A stretch of DNA of 51,362 nt from Cytidiella melzeri (GCA_022592445.1 JABYQR010000319.1:1-51362), one strand, 5' to 3'. Shown: positions 22,140 to 34,806, counted from the stretch's first letter. Notes: a model not told the origin generated them from the sequence alone. Numbers and translations are program-made.

Positions 22140-23404
22140 TCATTGTGAATCCATTGAAGCTACAAGCGCAGCACCCATATCCTCGTGCAAAAGGTCTTTG
22201 ATGGAGATGTCCTGCTCAACCGCCCATGCGTATGCTTCCAATAGCACTGTGTCCGTAAGAGGCGTAAAGTGTGCTGCGAGGACCCTAATGATGTTGCTCA
22301 CGCGCGATACTGCACTGCGTGTTGCCTCGTCAATGGCCTGCGACAAGACGTTCAGTAACGACTGATTTGTGGTTTGAAACGAATGCTTACTTCGTTCCGG
22401 TTCGAGTACACTGCTTCAGCGTCGAAACCGTCTTCACCCTCCTGTTCACTCGCCTTGACGTGCTTGCTCACCCATATGTAGCCGTTGATACCAAGTATCA
22501 AGTCGACGCCACAAGGAAGTGCGATGAAGTGGCTCTTTAGCCTTCGAATCAGAACTGGGGGGACAATTACCAGCTGTCCATTTCTAAGCTTCAAGATTGT
22601 GTCAGCGTTTTGCTGTGACGATGGAGAAACGGATCCGCCAACCTTGCCATATCTCAACGATCGCGTGTGGAGGGACATAACACCGTCTGAGAAGAACGCC
22701 TGTACTTCTGCTACGAGTAAGTCTCCCTCTTCGAAGAAAGTTCGCATTTGTAGCTCATCGCTGTCCACTTTTCTTCTCTAGGGCGAAATGAAAAGGAGGC
22801 CTGTGGAATGAACAGAGTATATCTGTACCTGCACGCCTCCCGGAAGATTGACAGACGACAACTGCAACACAGCATCTTGTCGGGACCCTGCATCGACCTT
22901 CCAGCGACGGGGTTGAACCTTTTGCGTACAGGATTAGCATGCGCACGCTTTTGTGGTGATATACGATTGCTCACTTCTGTAATACGACCGACGACAAGAT
23001 CTCCAACTTCAGGATTATACCTGTGAGGAATGTAATGTAAACCAGGACAAGACACGCTAAGCATACCAACAACCCATACCTTGTCCGAGCGGGACGCACT
23101 GTGATCAGTTTGTTGACGCGCTCTACAGTACCCGCTACGGAAGAGATGACTTGGTCGTTTTCAACATAAGTACCGTGTCCACTGTGTTATTTTTAGGTGA
23201 GTATCTGCGTTCGCGCAACTATTTACGGTATACTGACCGCATGAAAGCTTGCGAGGAGGTGACTGTCTCTCCAGGGCAGGTTAGTTTGCCACCAGTGAAA
23301 TCATCATCATACTCGTAGTCCATCTCGTCGTCTTCTTCAATTTCCCTGTGTACTTTGTATGTATCGTATGAGCTTGTGACTGGAAACGACGCTAAACTTA
23401 TCAT
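22140..23404 (-). CDS. RRP4: RNA exosome cap subunit RRP4 (EXOSC2)
   Basis: Seven exons (23404-23238, 23181-23080, 23020-22975, 22918-22829, 22777-22643, 22588-22391, 22337-22140) close in phase to 311 residues. Rrp4 is one of three S1/KH cap proteins of the ring that feeds RNA to the nuclear and cytoplasmic exosome. Visible features: the N-terminal GHGTY-V strand, the S1 domain (YNPEVGDLVVGRITEV, RRWKVDAGSRQDAVLQLSSVNLPGG), the highly conserved DELQMRTFFEEGDLLVAEVQ, the LHTRSLRYGKLRNGQLV element, and the KH-type GXNG loop as LGINGYIWVS. The C-terminal helix region is intact (ISIKDLLHEDMGAAL). It is transcribed away from the cyclophilin gene across a 181-bp shared promoter, and runs convergent with the MFS gene, whose stop codon is 135 bp away. 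Confidence 0.93.
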
Positions 23405-23585
23405 GTTGAAGCTAGTAGAGAGTCATTATGGCCAGCCGCCAGAGCAACTGGAATGCATATGGAGACCCCGGAACCCTTGAATCTTGATCGAGCGAACTTA
23501 TCACGCCACGCGATCACGTCGAAACAGTTGTGCCACGTCTAACCGCCAGAGTACACTTTCCCTCTTCCCCACCACCACCTCCACG
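23405..23585. promoter_or_regulatory. 181-bp shared promoter between RRP4 and the cyclophilin gene
   Basis: The two start codons point away from each other with 181 bp between them, so both promoters must lie here. The cyclophilin side is pyrimidine-rich just before the ATG (ctttccctcttccccaccaccacctcc), a common fungal start-site context. No TATA box was seen. Confidence 0.5.
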
Positions 23586-24703
23586 ATGATCTTTGGGAAA
23601 CTCACGTTCGGATTTTTAATTGTCACGCTCGCTGCGTTCTTCTCTGCGCAGTCTGTTGAGGCTGCGAAGGGACCAAAAATCACTCACAAAGTCTTTTTCG
23701 ACGTAGAGCAGGGCGGCAACAAATTGGGCCGAAGTGAGTAACAAGTTACAACCATGTGTGCACAATTGTTACGAAAGGCTGACCTAAGTTTTGTCTAGTT
23801 GAAATAGGTCTCTATGGTGGTGTAGGTTGCTTTCACGTGCGGCTTGTCGAATGCAGCTCACATATTGCGTGAATTTTAGACAGTTCCCAAGACTGTTGAG
23901 AACTTCCGCGCTTTGGCTACAGGTGTCAAGAAGGATGGCACCCCTCTTGAGCCTGGATTCGGCTACAAGGGCTCCAAGTTCCACCGGGTCATCAAGAACT
24001 TCATGATTCAGGGTGGTGACTTCAGTAAGTATACTCTGCTACCATACGCTGGAATAGTTGGATTTATCTCATCCTGTAGCTCGTGGCGATGGTACTGGCG
24101 GAAAGGTCCTGTTAATTCAGTCACCCTGAAGGCCATCACTGAACAACTAATCTAGTCTATTTACGGCGAGCGTTTCGCAGACGAGAACTTGTGAGTCGCT
24201 GTTTTTTTTTCCAGTTGTGCGTTGCCTCAATTGGCCATTTGGACAGTAAACTCCGCCACACTCGCCCCGGTCTTCTGTCAATGGCTAACGCAGGAAAGGA
24301 CACTAACGGTCAGCAAGGAATCAACGCATAGCTGCTATCCTTGATGCTGATATGCTTTACAGGCTCGCAATTCTTCATCACTACTGTCGTTACTAGCTGG
24401 TTGGATGGCAAGCACGTCGTTTTTGGCTCAGTCGAGAAGGGAATGGACATTGTTCACACTATTGGTACGTTGTTCGCCACTGTTACATGGGAGAGAACAG
24501 CCATTGACGTCGGTTGTAGAGGATGTTGCCAAGGGCAGGAATGATAAGCCTGAGGTTGACGTCGTGATTGCTGACTGCGGCGAGGTGAATATATCTCATC
24601 CCACAAACATCGACCAGCTCTGACCCATCGTTTCTTGTAGCTCCCTCTCGATCCCGCCATTGACGAAGAAGGGAAAGAGGTGCCTGTTCACGTCGAGCTT
24701 TGA
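23586..24703 (+). CDS. ER-lumenal cyclophilin (peptidyl-prolyl isomerase B)
   Basis: Nine exons (23586-23733, 23799-23821, 23880-24024, 24080-24105, 24156-24190, 24247-24308, 24363-24464, 24520-24584, 24641-24703) close in phase to 222 residues. It interconverts cis and trans prolyl bonds during folding of secreted proteins. A signal peptide ([21 protein letters not shown]) precedes a full cyclophilin domain: [15 protein letters not shown] with the catalytic Arg, Phe and Gln; [15 protein letters not shown]; and [10 protein letters not shown] with the Trp that binds cyclosporin and the active-site His. The C-terminus is HVEL, a variant of the HDEL/KDEL retrieval signal. An in-frame membrane-anchor exon lies just downstream (24800-25162) and may replace the HVEL end by alternative splicing. 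Confidence 0.93.
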
Positions 24704-24799
24704 TCAAGGCTTCTTCTAATTCTCTCTTGCTTACTTCTCCGTTTATGTGTTTTCCCACACGTCAACGACAAATGAAACGCACTGCTTCTCAACAATAAG

Positions 24800-25162
24800 G
24801 CTGACGTGACCACTTCTCCGTCGGTTGACTCAATCGAAGAGCAAGGTAAACCAAGCGACTTCGCCACAGCACAGATTACGCCAGCTATCGCCGATAAAGT
24901 CGGGGTACCCGCCAGTGTCACTCCCCTCACCACACCCAAAGTGGAGGGTTCCGAGCCATATTACAAGGATGAGCCTGTTGGCCTGGGCGAGATGGGGCGG
25001 GCAGGCAGCTTCAACGTTGCTTACTTCCTGGTATTGCTAGGTTTTGTCTTCCTCGGTGTCTTGCTGTGGTACATGGGCGGTGCGAGACTCCTGCGTCGCC
25101 TTGCGAGTGACGGCAAGGGCAAATACAGAAAAGTTGACGAAGATATTGAGAAGGCGGACTAA
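24800..25162 (+). CDS. transmembrane-tail exon, likely alternative 3' end of the cyclophilin
   Basis: An open frame of 120 codons after an acceptor-like aataag at 24794-24799. It has no ATG ahead of its membrane segment, and an in-frame stop lies just upstream of the acceptor (24773-24775), so it cannot be an independent gene in this form. Skipping from a donor in the last cyclophilin exon (gtgcct at 24680 or gtcgag at 24692) to 24800 keeps the cyclophilin frame open. The encoded tail is a Ser/Thr/Pro-rich linker, one strong membrane helix (VAYFLVLLGFVFLGVLLWYM) and a basic cytosolic end (GKGKYRKVDEDIEKAD). The result would be a type I membrane-anchored ER cyclophilin. The donor sites are weak, so this rests on frame logic and needs transcript evidence. 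Confidence 0.5.
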   Translation, partial: ADVTTSPSVDSIEEQGKPSDFATAQITPAIADKVGVPASVTPLTTPKVEGSEPYYKDEPVGLGEMGRAGSFNVAYFLVLLGFVFLGVLLWYMGGARLLRRLASDGKGKYRKVDEDIEKAD

Positions 25163-25214
25163 GCGCCTTCGTAGCTTGTATTCTTCCATCCATATTATTT
25201 ATCTCCAGAACACC

Positions 25215-26255
25215 TCAGTGTACATACAACATTTGTATTCTCAGCATGACCAGCAGTGTAAGCAACAGCATTCCAGAGCATGGTATCTTCCAGGGGAGGT
25301 CTACAGAGCTCGTGGCTGTGTTAGGTCTGCTCGGATTAATCAGTTTATCAGAAAGCAGTTAGTGTGAGGGGGGCACGTACGGAATTCCGTTGTCATCAGA
25401 ATATGAAGGGCATGTGTCATTTGCGCTACCCTAAATAGTTGTGTGTGATATCATCGACTGAAGTGTACACTCCCCTCGCTGTTTGGGGCTTACCGTGGGG
25501 TCAGCAGGACAACACACACTTGAGCCGTCGTCGACGCTGCCCAGAGCAGCAGGGTCATTCCGGCCAGCCCAGCTGTCTAGACATGAGACTGCCTCGTAAG
25601 TAACGTTCCAAACGCCAAAGTCCTTAGACCAGCGTTAGCCAGGATACAGAGGTACACGACTGGATTTGACATACCGTATAACCTATTGAGTCACACAACG
25701 GATTTCATTACATACTGTCTGTAGAGAGTGGGGAACGTACCATAATATGAAGCATTAGACGGGAAGAAATCGTCGGGTATGGAGCTTGAGGGCCAAGCCA
25801 AGTCAAAATTGACGAAAGCGCCACCTCTAGCGAACATGTCAAAAGTTGTTGCGTAGGAGATGCTCTCACTTGACTAACTGGTTTGGGTGTCCGGTGGAGC
25901 CCTCGCACCATGGATTGCCAGTGAATGGGCACAGGTCAGTGACCTTGATCACAACACTTTTGGTAACATCCGGGTAGAATGGAGGAGTAGAGATGAAGGT
26001 GTTGAGTAGTGTCAGCTGGAAGCACCGTCCACAGCCTGGGCCGTAGGCTGTGCTGCTCCCAAATGCCTCTTGGCTCATTGCCGCGGTCGGATAGTGTGTA
26101 CTCTTGGCTGTGCATCCACAGGCAGCAATGTAGTCCTCTGGTAGTGTGTAGTGAGTCAAGGTAGCGATACCGGTGGAGTTGTATTGCAGCCAGGCCTTAG
26201 CCGTTGATACAAGCCAGAAGGATACCGTGACCTGGAAGAGCCATGAGAACGACAT
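25215..26255 (-). CDS. secreted expansin-like (double-psi beta-barrel) protein
   Basis: Six exons (26255-25870, 25826-25741, 25682-25675, 25622-25494, 25430-25381, 25326-25215) close in phase to 256 residues. A signal peptide (FSWLFQVTVSFWLVSTAKA) is followed by an RlpA/EG45-like double-psi barrel: STGIATLTHYTLPEDYIAACG, the YGPGCGRCFQLTLLN Gly/Cys motif, VVIKVTDLCPFTGNPWC with the acidic residue at the position of the expansin HFD motif, then GGAFVNFDLAWPSSS and the GVWNVTYEAVSC strand. Fungal members loosen or bind plant or fungal cell walls without hydrolysis. The C-terminus is hydrophobic (SGMLLLTLLVML), possibly a GPI-attachment signal or a membrane anchor. Exon 3 is a micro-exon of 8 nt (GTTATACG). 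The gene is divergent from GCN5 over 288 bp. Confidence 0.8.
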
Positions 26256-26543
26256 GAGTGTCGGCGACAGAGTATATACCAGTGGTAATGGGGTATATAA
26301 GGAGTGGCTGCGGGTCACCCATACGCTGGCTCGACTTGGAGGAGATGGTGGTTAGAGACTCAGCCAGGAAGCGTTGCGAACAAATCGCCTGGAAAGGCAG
26401 TTATCCGTTGTGGCGTCAGGCACCGCCCACGTGGCAGCACACATTGATGTCGCGATTAGGCAATCACGGCGGGCGTTGTTCAATTACCGCGACGCCCAGC
26501 TCACCGCCCCCAACCACTCTTAGCAGCTACACACTCGGTCACC

Positions 26544-28927
<2,384 letters not shown>

Positions 28928-30812
28928 TAGAGAGTGGTATGTCTCTCCTGCTAGCGGCCTATATCAATTCCTGGGTGGCATTCTCACGTCTTGCTTGACA
29001 TACTAGTATTCTGCTTTGCTGACATTATTACTGTGCACAGTAATTGTGCGGCACTAGTACTTATTTGTAGCAATTTGTTCCTCACATATAATTCAGTCAC
29101 TCCCCCTAGTTATAATTTGGTTGCCTAATTTTGCGAATATGCCTGAAAGTGCGAAATGTTTCGTGGTTCAGTACATGCACCTTTCCAGCGAGTATATATA
29201 TATATTTGCGCTGAATGCACATTTAAACAAGCCTAGGCAAAGCAGCCATAGTGTCACTGAGTAGGATGGTTCTAATAAATTTTGTTCATGATCACACGGT
29301 GTACTGATGCATGTGGCAAACAAATTGATGCTGGCAATGGATGCAGTAGCGGCAGAAAGTCTTGCGACACTGCAAGCTCGCAAATTTTTGCTCACTGTTC
29401 AGGCTCAATACCACACTGTGCAATCAATCTTTTGTTATACATGGAGTATGTTTGAAAGGTACAAGTGCAGAGGATGACTTGAAGAGTCAACTAAGTCTAG
29501 GAGTAGCAAAGTGGAATATGTGTGCGAGGGGTAGAGGCTGTTAAGCTTCGAAGATGAGTCTTATTATTCTTGCTGCTTCAGCAGCTCTGCTTATATACAT
29601 GTCTGTATCTACTTATGTAAGCAACTACTATACATGTCTACTTCAGCTATTCTACTGTATTACTAAGTGCATGACTCATGCATGACTCATGCTATGCATG
29701 CATGACTCATTGTATGACTAGGCTCAGCACTTGTACCAGAGGTGTACATAATGAGTAAATGACTCATGCTAGTACTTGTCCTCAGATGTATGCTTTAGGC
29801 ATCCTCTGGAGTTGTACTACGTGCTTTCCATGTCATTTCCTATGCTACTAGAACACAGGCGTACATATATGTATAGTACTACTACAACCCATATCTGTAC
29901 GTCTCAGCTAATGTGATGGTTACTACTTGAGTTTCCATATACGGCTGCATAATTCCCATATCAAGACTGTGGGAACTCTGCTACCTTAAAGCGTCCTTGT
30001 AATAATGCGTGGGAAACTACATATCATATTATATTATATTATATAGTTTTAACACAACTCACTGTGACCTCTTGTAGAGGATTGTGGTGGGAACATGGGG
30101 ATGGGGAACTGTGTCATGATTGCCTGCACTTGGTCCTCCCAAGTTGTTAGGGTTGTTGGACTTGGAGAAAGGTGTTAAGGGGACGGCGGACACAGTTACT
30201 GTATGGAATGCGGCAGTAGCAAGGGTGAACAACACAAGAGGGGTTTAATGGAGATGCATGACATGCAAGAATGCAGCATGTTGAAGGGGGTTTGAAAGGT
30301 CAACACTTGAGAAGCTCAGCTGTAAGAATGACTTCAGTATGATGTCCCAAGGTGAGTGACCGGTGAAGAACGAAGTACTCACCGGCCGGCGCGTGAAGCA
30401 ATGAGAAAACTTGAACCTATTGGGACTGAGGTGCGAGGATGGTAGCAAGGGGGTTTATATAGCTAATGTGAAGGAGATTCGGGTGAGGTAGCTTACTATG
30501 GTAGGAGCCCCTGTGGAATACATGTGAGTTACAATCACAGACCAGCTCCTACAACATGCAATTTATCATGCCTCAATCATGTTTCGCTCAAGTCTCAAAT
30601 GTTCTGCGTTTCAGAGATTTGATAACTGCGAGTCCAACTCGTTTGGTCGCAGAAATTTCAACGGGGGCTGTGAACCCGGCTATCGCAAGGCTATTCTCCC
30701 ATGAAACCAAAGTTCACTCGAGTAGATTATCGCCAGTCAGCCGGTATATAACTCGGACGATACGAACGATACAACAGTCTCGCAATATTCACATCCCTGC
30801 CTTTCAGAACTC
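28928..30812. other. 1.9-kb AT-rich intergenic stretch with repeats
   Basis: No supported gene. It contains a (TA)n run at about 29195-29206, a cluster of TGACTCA sites at 29672-29766, and a pentanucleotide-like tattatatta run at about 30024-30044. Short open frames at 30245-30448 (-) and 30556-30831 (+) resemble no protein; the latter ends before and out of frame with the oxidase start. Confidence 0.4.
29672..29766. promoter_or_regulatory. cluster of four TGACTCA (Gcn4/AP-1-type) sites
   Basis: Exact TGACTCA at 29672-29678, 29683-29689, 29703-29709 and 29760-29766. The first three are embedded in repeats of gcatgactcat. TGACTCA is the palindromic site of bZIP factors such as yeast Gcn4. The cluster lies 1 kb upstream of the FAD oxidase start and 0.75 kb past GCN5, so it could also be just a short tandem repeat. 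Confidence 0.35.
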
Positions 30813-32782
30813 ATGCCCACAGACATCTTGACCGTGTTCCCCAAAGACCAGGTCCTGACTCCTGAAGATGGCGAAGCCTACGAAAGGATTATCAAACGAT
30901 GGGCAGACAATGCGAGCAGAAGGGCACAGATCGTTGTACTCCCCACATCTGCCCAGGAGGTCTCCAAAGCAGTACGTTTGCCATGGAGAAGAATCAATCA
31001 AACAATTTGTTGACCTAGAGATGGCACAAGATCCTTTTCGCCACAGGAGACATTGGCCTAGAGATCGCGATCAGAGGAGGCGGACACTCGCCCTCTGGCT
31101 CGTCGTCGTCTGAAGGCGGCCTCGTTATCGATCTCAGCAAGATGAACGCCGTCGCTGTCGATACTGAGCAGAGCCTGATCAAGGTGGGTGGGGGTGCCTT
31201 GTGGGAAGACGTTGACCGTGAGGCTGCGAAGCACGGACTAGCCACTGTAGGCGGGACAGTAAGCCACACCGGTAAGGCTGTTTCACACTCTCGTGTGATA
31301 CAGTACCCCCAGTAACTCACAGCCTCTTTGATTGTGTTCAGGCGTGGGTGGTCTTACAGTCGGCGGTGGTTACGGCTGGCTGACGCCCAAGTACGGACTT
31401 GTGATTGACAACCTGGTAGAAGCTGAAGTTGTGCTGGCGAACGGCGACGTCGTGCAGTGCAGCGAGAGAGAGAATGCAGATTTGTTTTGGGCAATTCGAG
31501 GTACGTGCCAGGGTGCTTGTTCCCAAACACAATCGTCCAATGGGCCTCTGATCTAGGTGCTGGCTCGAACTTTGGACCGGTAACAACGTTCACATTCAAG
31601 GGCTATCCGCAGACTAACCCGTGCTGGTCTGGCTTGGTACGCACTACCTCGCAGAGTCTTCGTCGTCAGTGCCTGCAACATTTCTGCAACAGCTCGTCTT
31701 CACCCCTCGGCAACTCACCGACCTCTCCAACGCCATCTCAAGCTGGTTCCACGACGTAGCAGAGAATGAGGGTGGACTGCTCGTGATCGCCTCCCCACCA
31801 CCCGCCTTCCAGGTACTCTGTGTCTTGTCAGAGGGAAAACAAAACTTCGTATGTTGTACTCATCTAGTCTCCAATTAGCCTGCACCTGTGTTCATCCCCT
31901 TCTACAACGGCCCAGTCACCGAAGCAAAGGAGAAGTTCAAGGCTCTGTATGATGTCGGGCCCGTCGCTGATATGACTCAAGAAATGCCTTACGAAGCGGT
32001 CAACAAGGTTCAGGTACGGCTTTATACATTGTGACTCTCTGGATCAAACAAAAGAGACTCGCAACTGATCCTGCTGGTTAGAACCCAATGGCCTCCCACG
32101 GCGACCGGAAGCTGTTCAAAGCAGCAGCAATTGCAAACGTCAACCCCGATCTCCTCTCGTACCTGTTCGAACAATACTCGAAGCTCGTGGCGGAGCACCC
32201 TGATGCCGGACAGTTCGTACTACATGCTCCGATACACTCTCTCTACTACATGCTTTTGAGTGCTCAATCGAACCCTTTCTAGGTCTGTCATAATCACAGA
32301 GCTGTACGGACGCGAGAAGATCCTCTCTGTTCCGAGTAGCGCGACTGCCTTTGCCAACCGCGATAGCGGTCTAGTCGTCAACCTGTCCTTGCGATGGAAG
32401 GATGCTGGTTTAGACAAGAAGGTGCGTTCTACCACTCCTGTCCTTAACACCTACGTCCCTCTGACAGGAAGCGTACCAGCTGCACGGATGGGCCACTACT
32501 ATCGCCAACCACGTCAAGTCTCTACAAGGTTCGACTATCGGAAAGGCAGCAGGGGTTCGTCGTCATTATTTTTGTCCCTTGCGATTTCCATTCTTCAGAA
32601 ATAGTGCGAAGAAGAAACGTCAGTGCTGATGCTCCTTGCTGTAGTACTCAAACTACGGTCTGGGAAACGAACGTGCCAGAGACATGTTTGGGGAGAACTA
32701 TGACCGCCTAAGCGAGCTAAAGGCCAAGTACGACCCGCAGAGTGTCTTCAAGAAGTGGTATCCGATCACACCCAAGGCTTGA
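30813..32782 (+). CDS. FAD-linked oxidase of the berberine-bridge (BBE-like) family
   Basis: Ten exons (30813-30971, 31019-31271, 31342-31500, 31557-31636, 31693-31812, 31879-32013, 32082-32212, 32283-32421, 32468-32554, 32645-32782) close in phase to 466 residues. The FAD-binding PCMH domain shows [14 protein letters not shown], whose His is the usual covalent FAD attachment site, and [20 protein letters not shown]. The second attachment Cys found in bicovalent enzymes is replaced by His (SHTGVGG), so a single covalent link is expected. The C-terminal BBE motif is [22 protein letters not shown] followed by [11 protein letters not shown]. Such enzymes oxidise alcohols, sugars or secondary metabolites and release H2O2. 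No signal peptide is evident, so an intracellular place is likely. The substrate is unknown. No other biosynthetic genes lie beside it except the convergent oxidoreductase. Confidence 0.87.
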
Positions 32783-32964
32783 TAAGTATAACCATTTGAT
32801 CACCCATTTGTACTTGCTGTATGTATACTTACATGCCACTGGTTCAATTTATTGTCCCTTGAGTTGACATTGAGCCAAGCAATATTCTCGCTACATCCTA
32901 TTTGGTTTACATCTTGAGCCGCTAACAGAAGCGAGATCCAGTTTCGGAAGCTCTAGGAGGGGAC

Positions 32965-34533
32965 TCATAACTTTGCCTTTGCGCCGTCGTCCTCCCTGAT
33001 ACGGACAATCGCCTTGCCCCACGTTTTGCGCTTCTCCAGAGCCCCTAGCCCGTCTGCAGCACGTTCCAGTGGCCAGACTTCGCTATAGACGACAGGCTTG
33101 GCTCGACCAGAGGCAAACAATCTTAAGGGGGTGATTGTGTTGCAGCCAATCAGTATCGTGCGCGGAGACGCGTTGTAGCAAAAGGAAACAACTCACTCAA
33201 GGAGATCCTTCCAAACGTGAGGAACACGGTCAACGTCCTTGCCTGGAAAGTCAATAAGCCACTCGGTTTACAGCGGAAAGGTGGAGTTGTGTACTAAGGT
33301 AGGCTCCCCAGTGTATACCCACGATGGAGATATTCTTCAGAAGGACGAGATTGAGAGGTAGCTAAATCCGGTCTGTCAGCAACAATGCAAAGGGCGGCGC
33401 GTAGAGGGGGAGAGGGACAGTTACCTTCTCGATCTCTCCTCCAGCAAAGCCGACAACGAGCGCACGGCCCTTCCACGCGATACATTTCAAGCAATCTGGT
33501 GTTTGACTTGCCAATCAGCCCAAGGTGGTAGTATCGCATAGCGTAACAGAACACGCACCTCGGATCATGCCAACAGGATCATAAATGACATCGACGCCTC
33601 TGCCACCGGTGATGTTCAGAACTTTTTTCTGCCAATTCTCCTGGGTATAGTTCACCGCGTGATCTGCGCCTCCAAACTTGACAGAGACGTCGAGCTTTTC
33701 TTGTGAGCCGGCTGCGGCGATCACCCTGGCACCGAGAGCTGTCATTCTCATGAGTACACCAGAGGGTACGTGGACGTTGAAACCGTTTGCGCACCTTTTG
33801 CCAATTGGCACGCTGCAATGCCTACACCACCTGCTGAGGCTGTGACCAGAACCCATTCCCCTGTCGGACATCACACCGTCAGTCAAGGGGAGCTGCCAGT
33901 TACCACAACAAGGTGTTTTCAGAGGATGACATACCAGGCTTCAGCTCGGCACGGCCTACCAAGGCTTCGTAGCTCGTCGGCCATGTCACCTGCAACCCTA
34001 GAAACCCAAATTGTTCAACCGCGGAACTTCTTCAGGGTTCAGAAAATGGGATCACCTGCGCCTTGGTCAAACGTCATATTCTCAGGAAGAGGCTGCAATG
34101 CCTTCCAGCCGACAGCTATCCGCTCTGCGTATGCGCCCTGGCCGGCACCAAACACCCTGTCGCCCGCTTTGAACGGGCATCCTTCTGGTATGGGGGAGTT
34201 GACCGCGATTTTACCCGCGAGTTCGGTGCCCAAAATCTATGAACCCCTCCGTTGGGTATAGGAATACGGAAGTAGAAATGCTTGCTGGGAGACTTACGAA
34301 GGGGAAAGGAGGCTGGTTCTGGTATTTTCCCTGAGCTTGGAGGATCTGAGGGTACGCAGCTATAGGTTGCAGTACGCTCGTACATACGATAGGCAACTCA
34401 CGTCAAAAAAGTTCATTCCAGCACTGTACACGTCGACCAGGACCTGATCCTTCGAGAGGTACGGTTCGGGGACATCTTGGGTCACAGGAATCTTGGATGG
34501 ATGGGCGTACTCCTTGACGACAAATGCGCGCAT
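32965..34533 (-). CDS. zinc-free NADPH:quinone oxidoreductase, MDR family
   Basis: Ten exons (34533-34402, 34345-34298, 34236-34056, 33997-33935, 33860-33795, 33738-33559, 33495-33425, 33361-33295, 33242-33197, 33121-32965) close in phase to 336 residues. It reduces quinones or other carbonyl compounds with NADPH. Visible features: GROES-like N-terminal fold (MRAFVVKEY, VYSAGMNFFD, GTELAGKI, GDRVFG), the nucleotide loop TASAGGVGIAACQLAKALGA, then GGADHAVNYTQENW, GGRGVDVIYDPVG, and LPLNLVLLKNISIVGIHWGAY. The catalytic and structural zinc ligands of alcohol dehydrogenases are absent, as in the quinone oxidoreductase branch. It is convergent with the FAD oxidase. A copia element sits with its nearest LTR 23 bp upstream of this ATG, so the native promoter has been pushed more than 5 kb away. 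Confidence 0.9.
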
Positions 34534-34551
34534 ATTCAGGCAGGTCAGAGT

Positions 34552-34556
34552 GGCTG
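34552..34556. repeat. target-site duplication of the copia element, left copy
   Basis: GGCTG directly before the 5' LTR; the same five bases follow the 3' LTR at 39725-39729. Five bp is the usual duplication for Ty1/copia integrases. Confidence 0.9.
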
Positions 34557-34794
34557 TGTCAATTGGTGACACGCGCGGAGGTACGAAGTGAGACGGATAC
34601 GGGAACGGGAGGCGCATCAGCGCAGAGAGACAGTCGGGTTACTATACACGGATTCCCGCTGATCGAACATTTTGTATAAATTGACTCGAAAGGCACAGGG
34701 GTTCAGCATCTCTTGCTTACCCTGTGCCAGGTACGCCGTATGCGTTGTAATATATAATCTCTTGCTTACCCTGTGCCAGACCCTCTGTTTGACA
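34557..34794 (+). repeat. copia 5' LTR
   Basis: 238 bp with terminal TGTCAA/TTGACA inverted repeats and a TATAAA at 34675-34680 that probably starts the element's transcript. Inside, a 23-nt sequence occurs twice (34708-34730 and 34757-34779), and ggcacaggg (from about 34692) can pair with ccctgtgcc in either copy, giving alternative hairpins in the RNA. Confidence 0.95.
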
Positions 34795-34806
34795 GGTTAT
34801 GAGCCC
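34795..34806 (+). other. primer-binding site, half-tRNA-iMet type
   Basis: GGTTATGAGCCC begins exactly after the LTR end. It is complementary to the anticodon stem-loop of initiator tRNA-Met (GGGCUCAUAACC in yeast), not to a tRNA 3' end. Drosophila copia and several relatives prime reverse transcription from such an internally cleaved tRNA-iMet fragment, so the same mechanism is inferred here. Confidence 0.85.

Noticed and set aside
24806..25162. Independent small membrane-protein gene starting at GTG 24806
   Set aside because: Nuclear genes of fungi rarely start with GTG and no ATG exists before the membrane helix in this frame; an in-phase splice from the cyclophilin explains it better.
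29190..30050. Possible CRISPR-like or regulatory arrays in TA-rich repeats
   Set aside because: These are simple (TA)n and tattat runs with no spacer structure; the organism is a eukaryote.
30556..30831. 91-codon plus-strand frame just before the FAD oxidase
   Set aside because: It has no family resemblance, and the oxidase has its own ATG at 30813 in a different frame; most of this frame is probably leader sequence.
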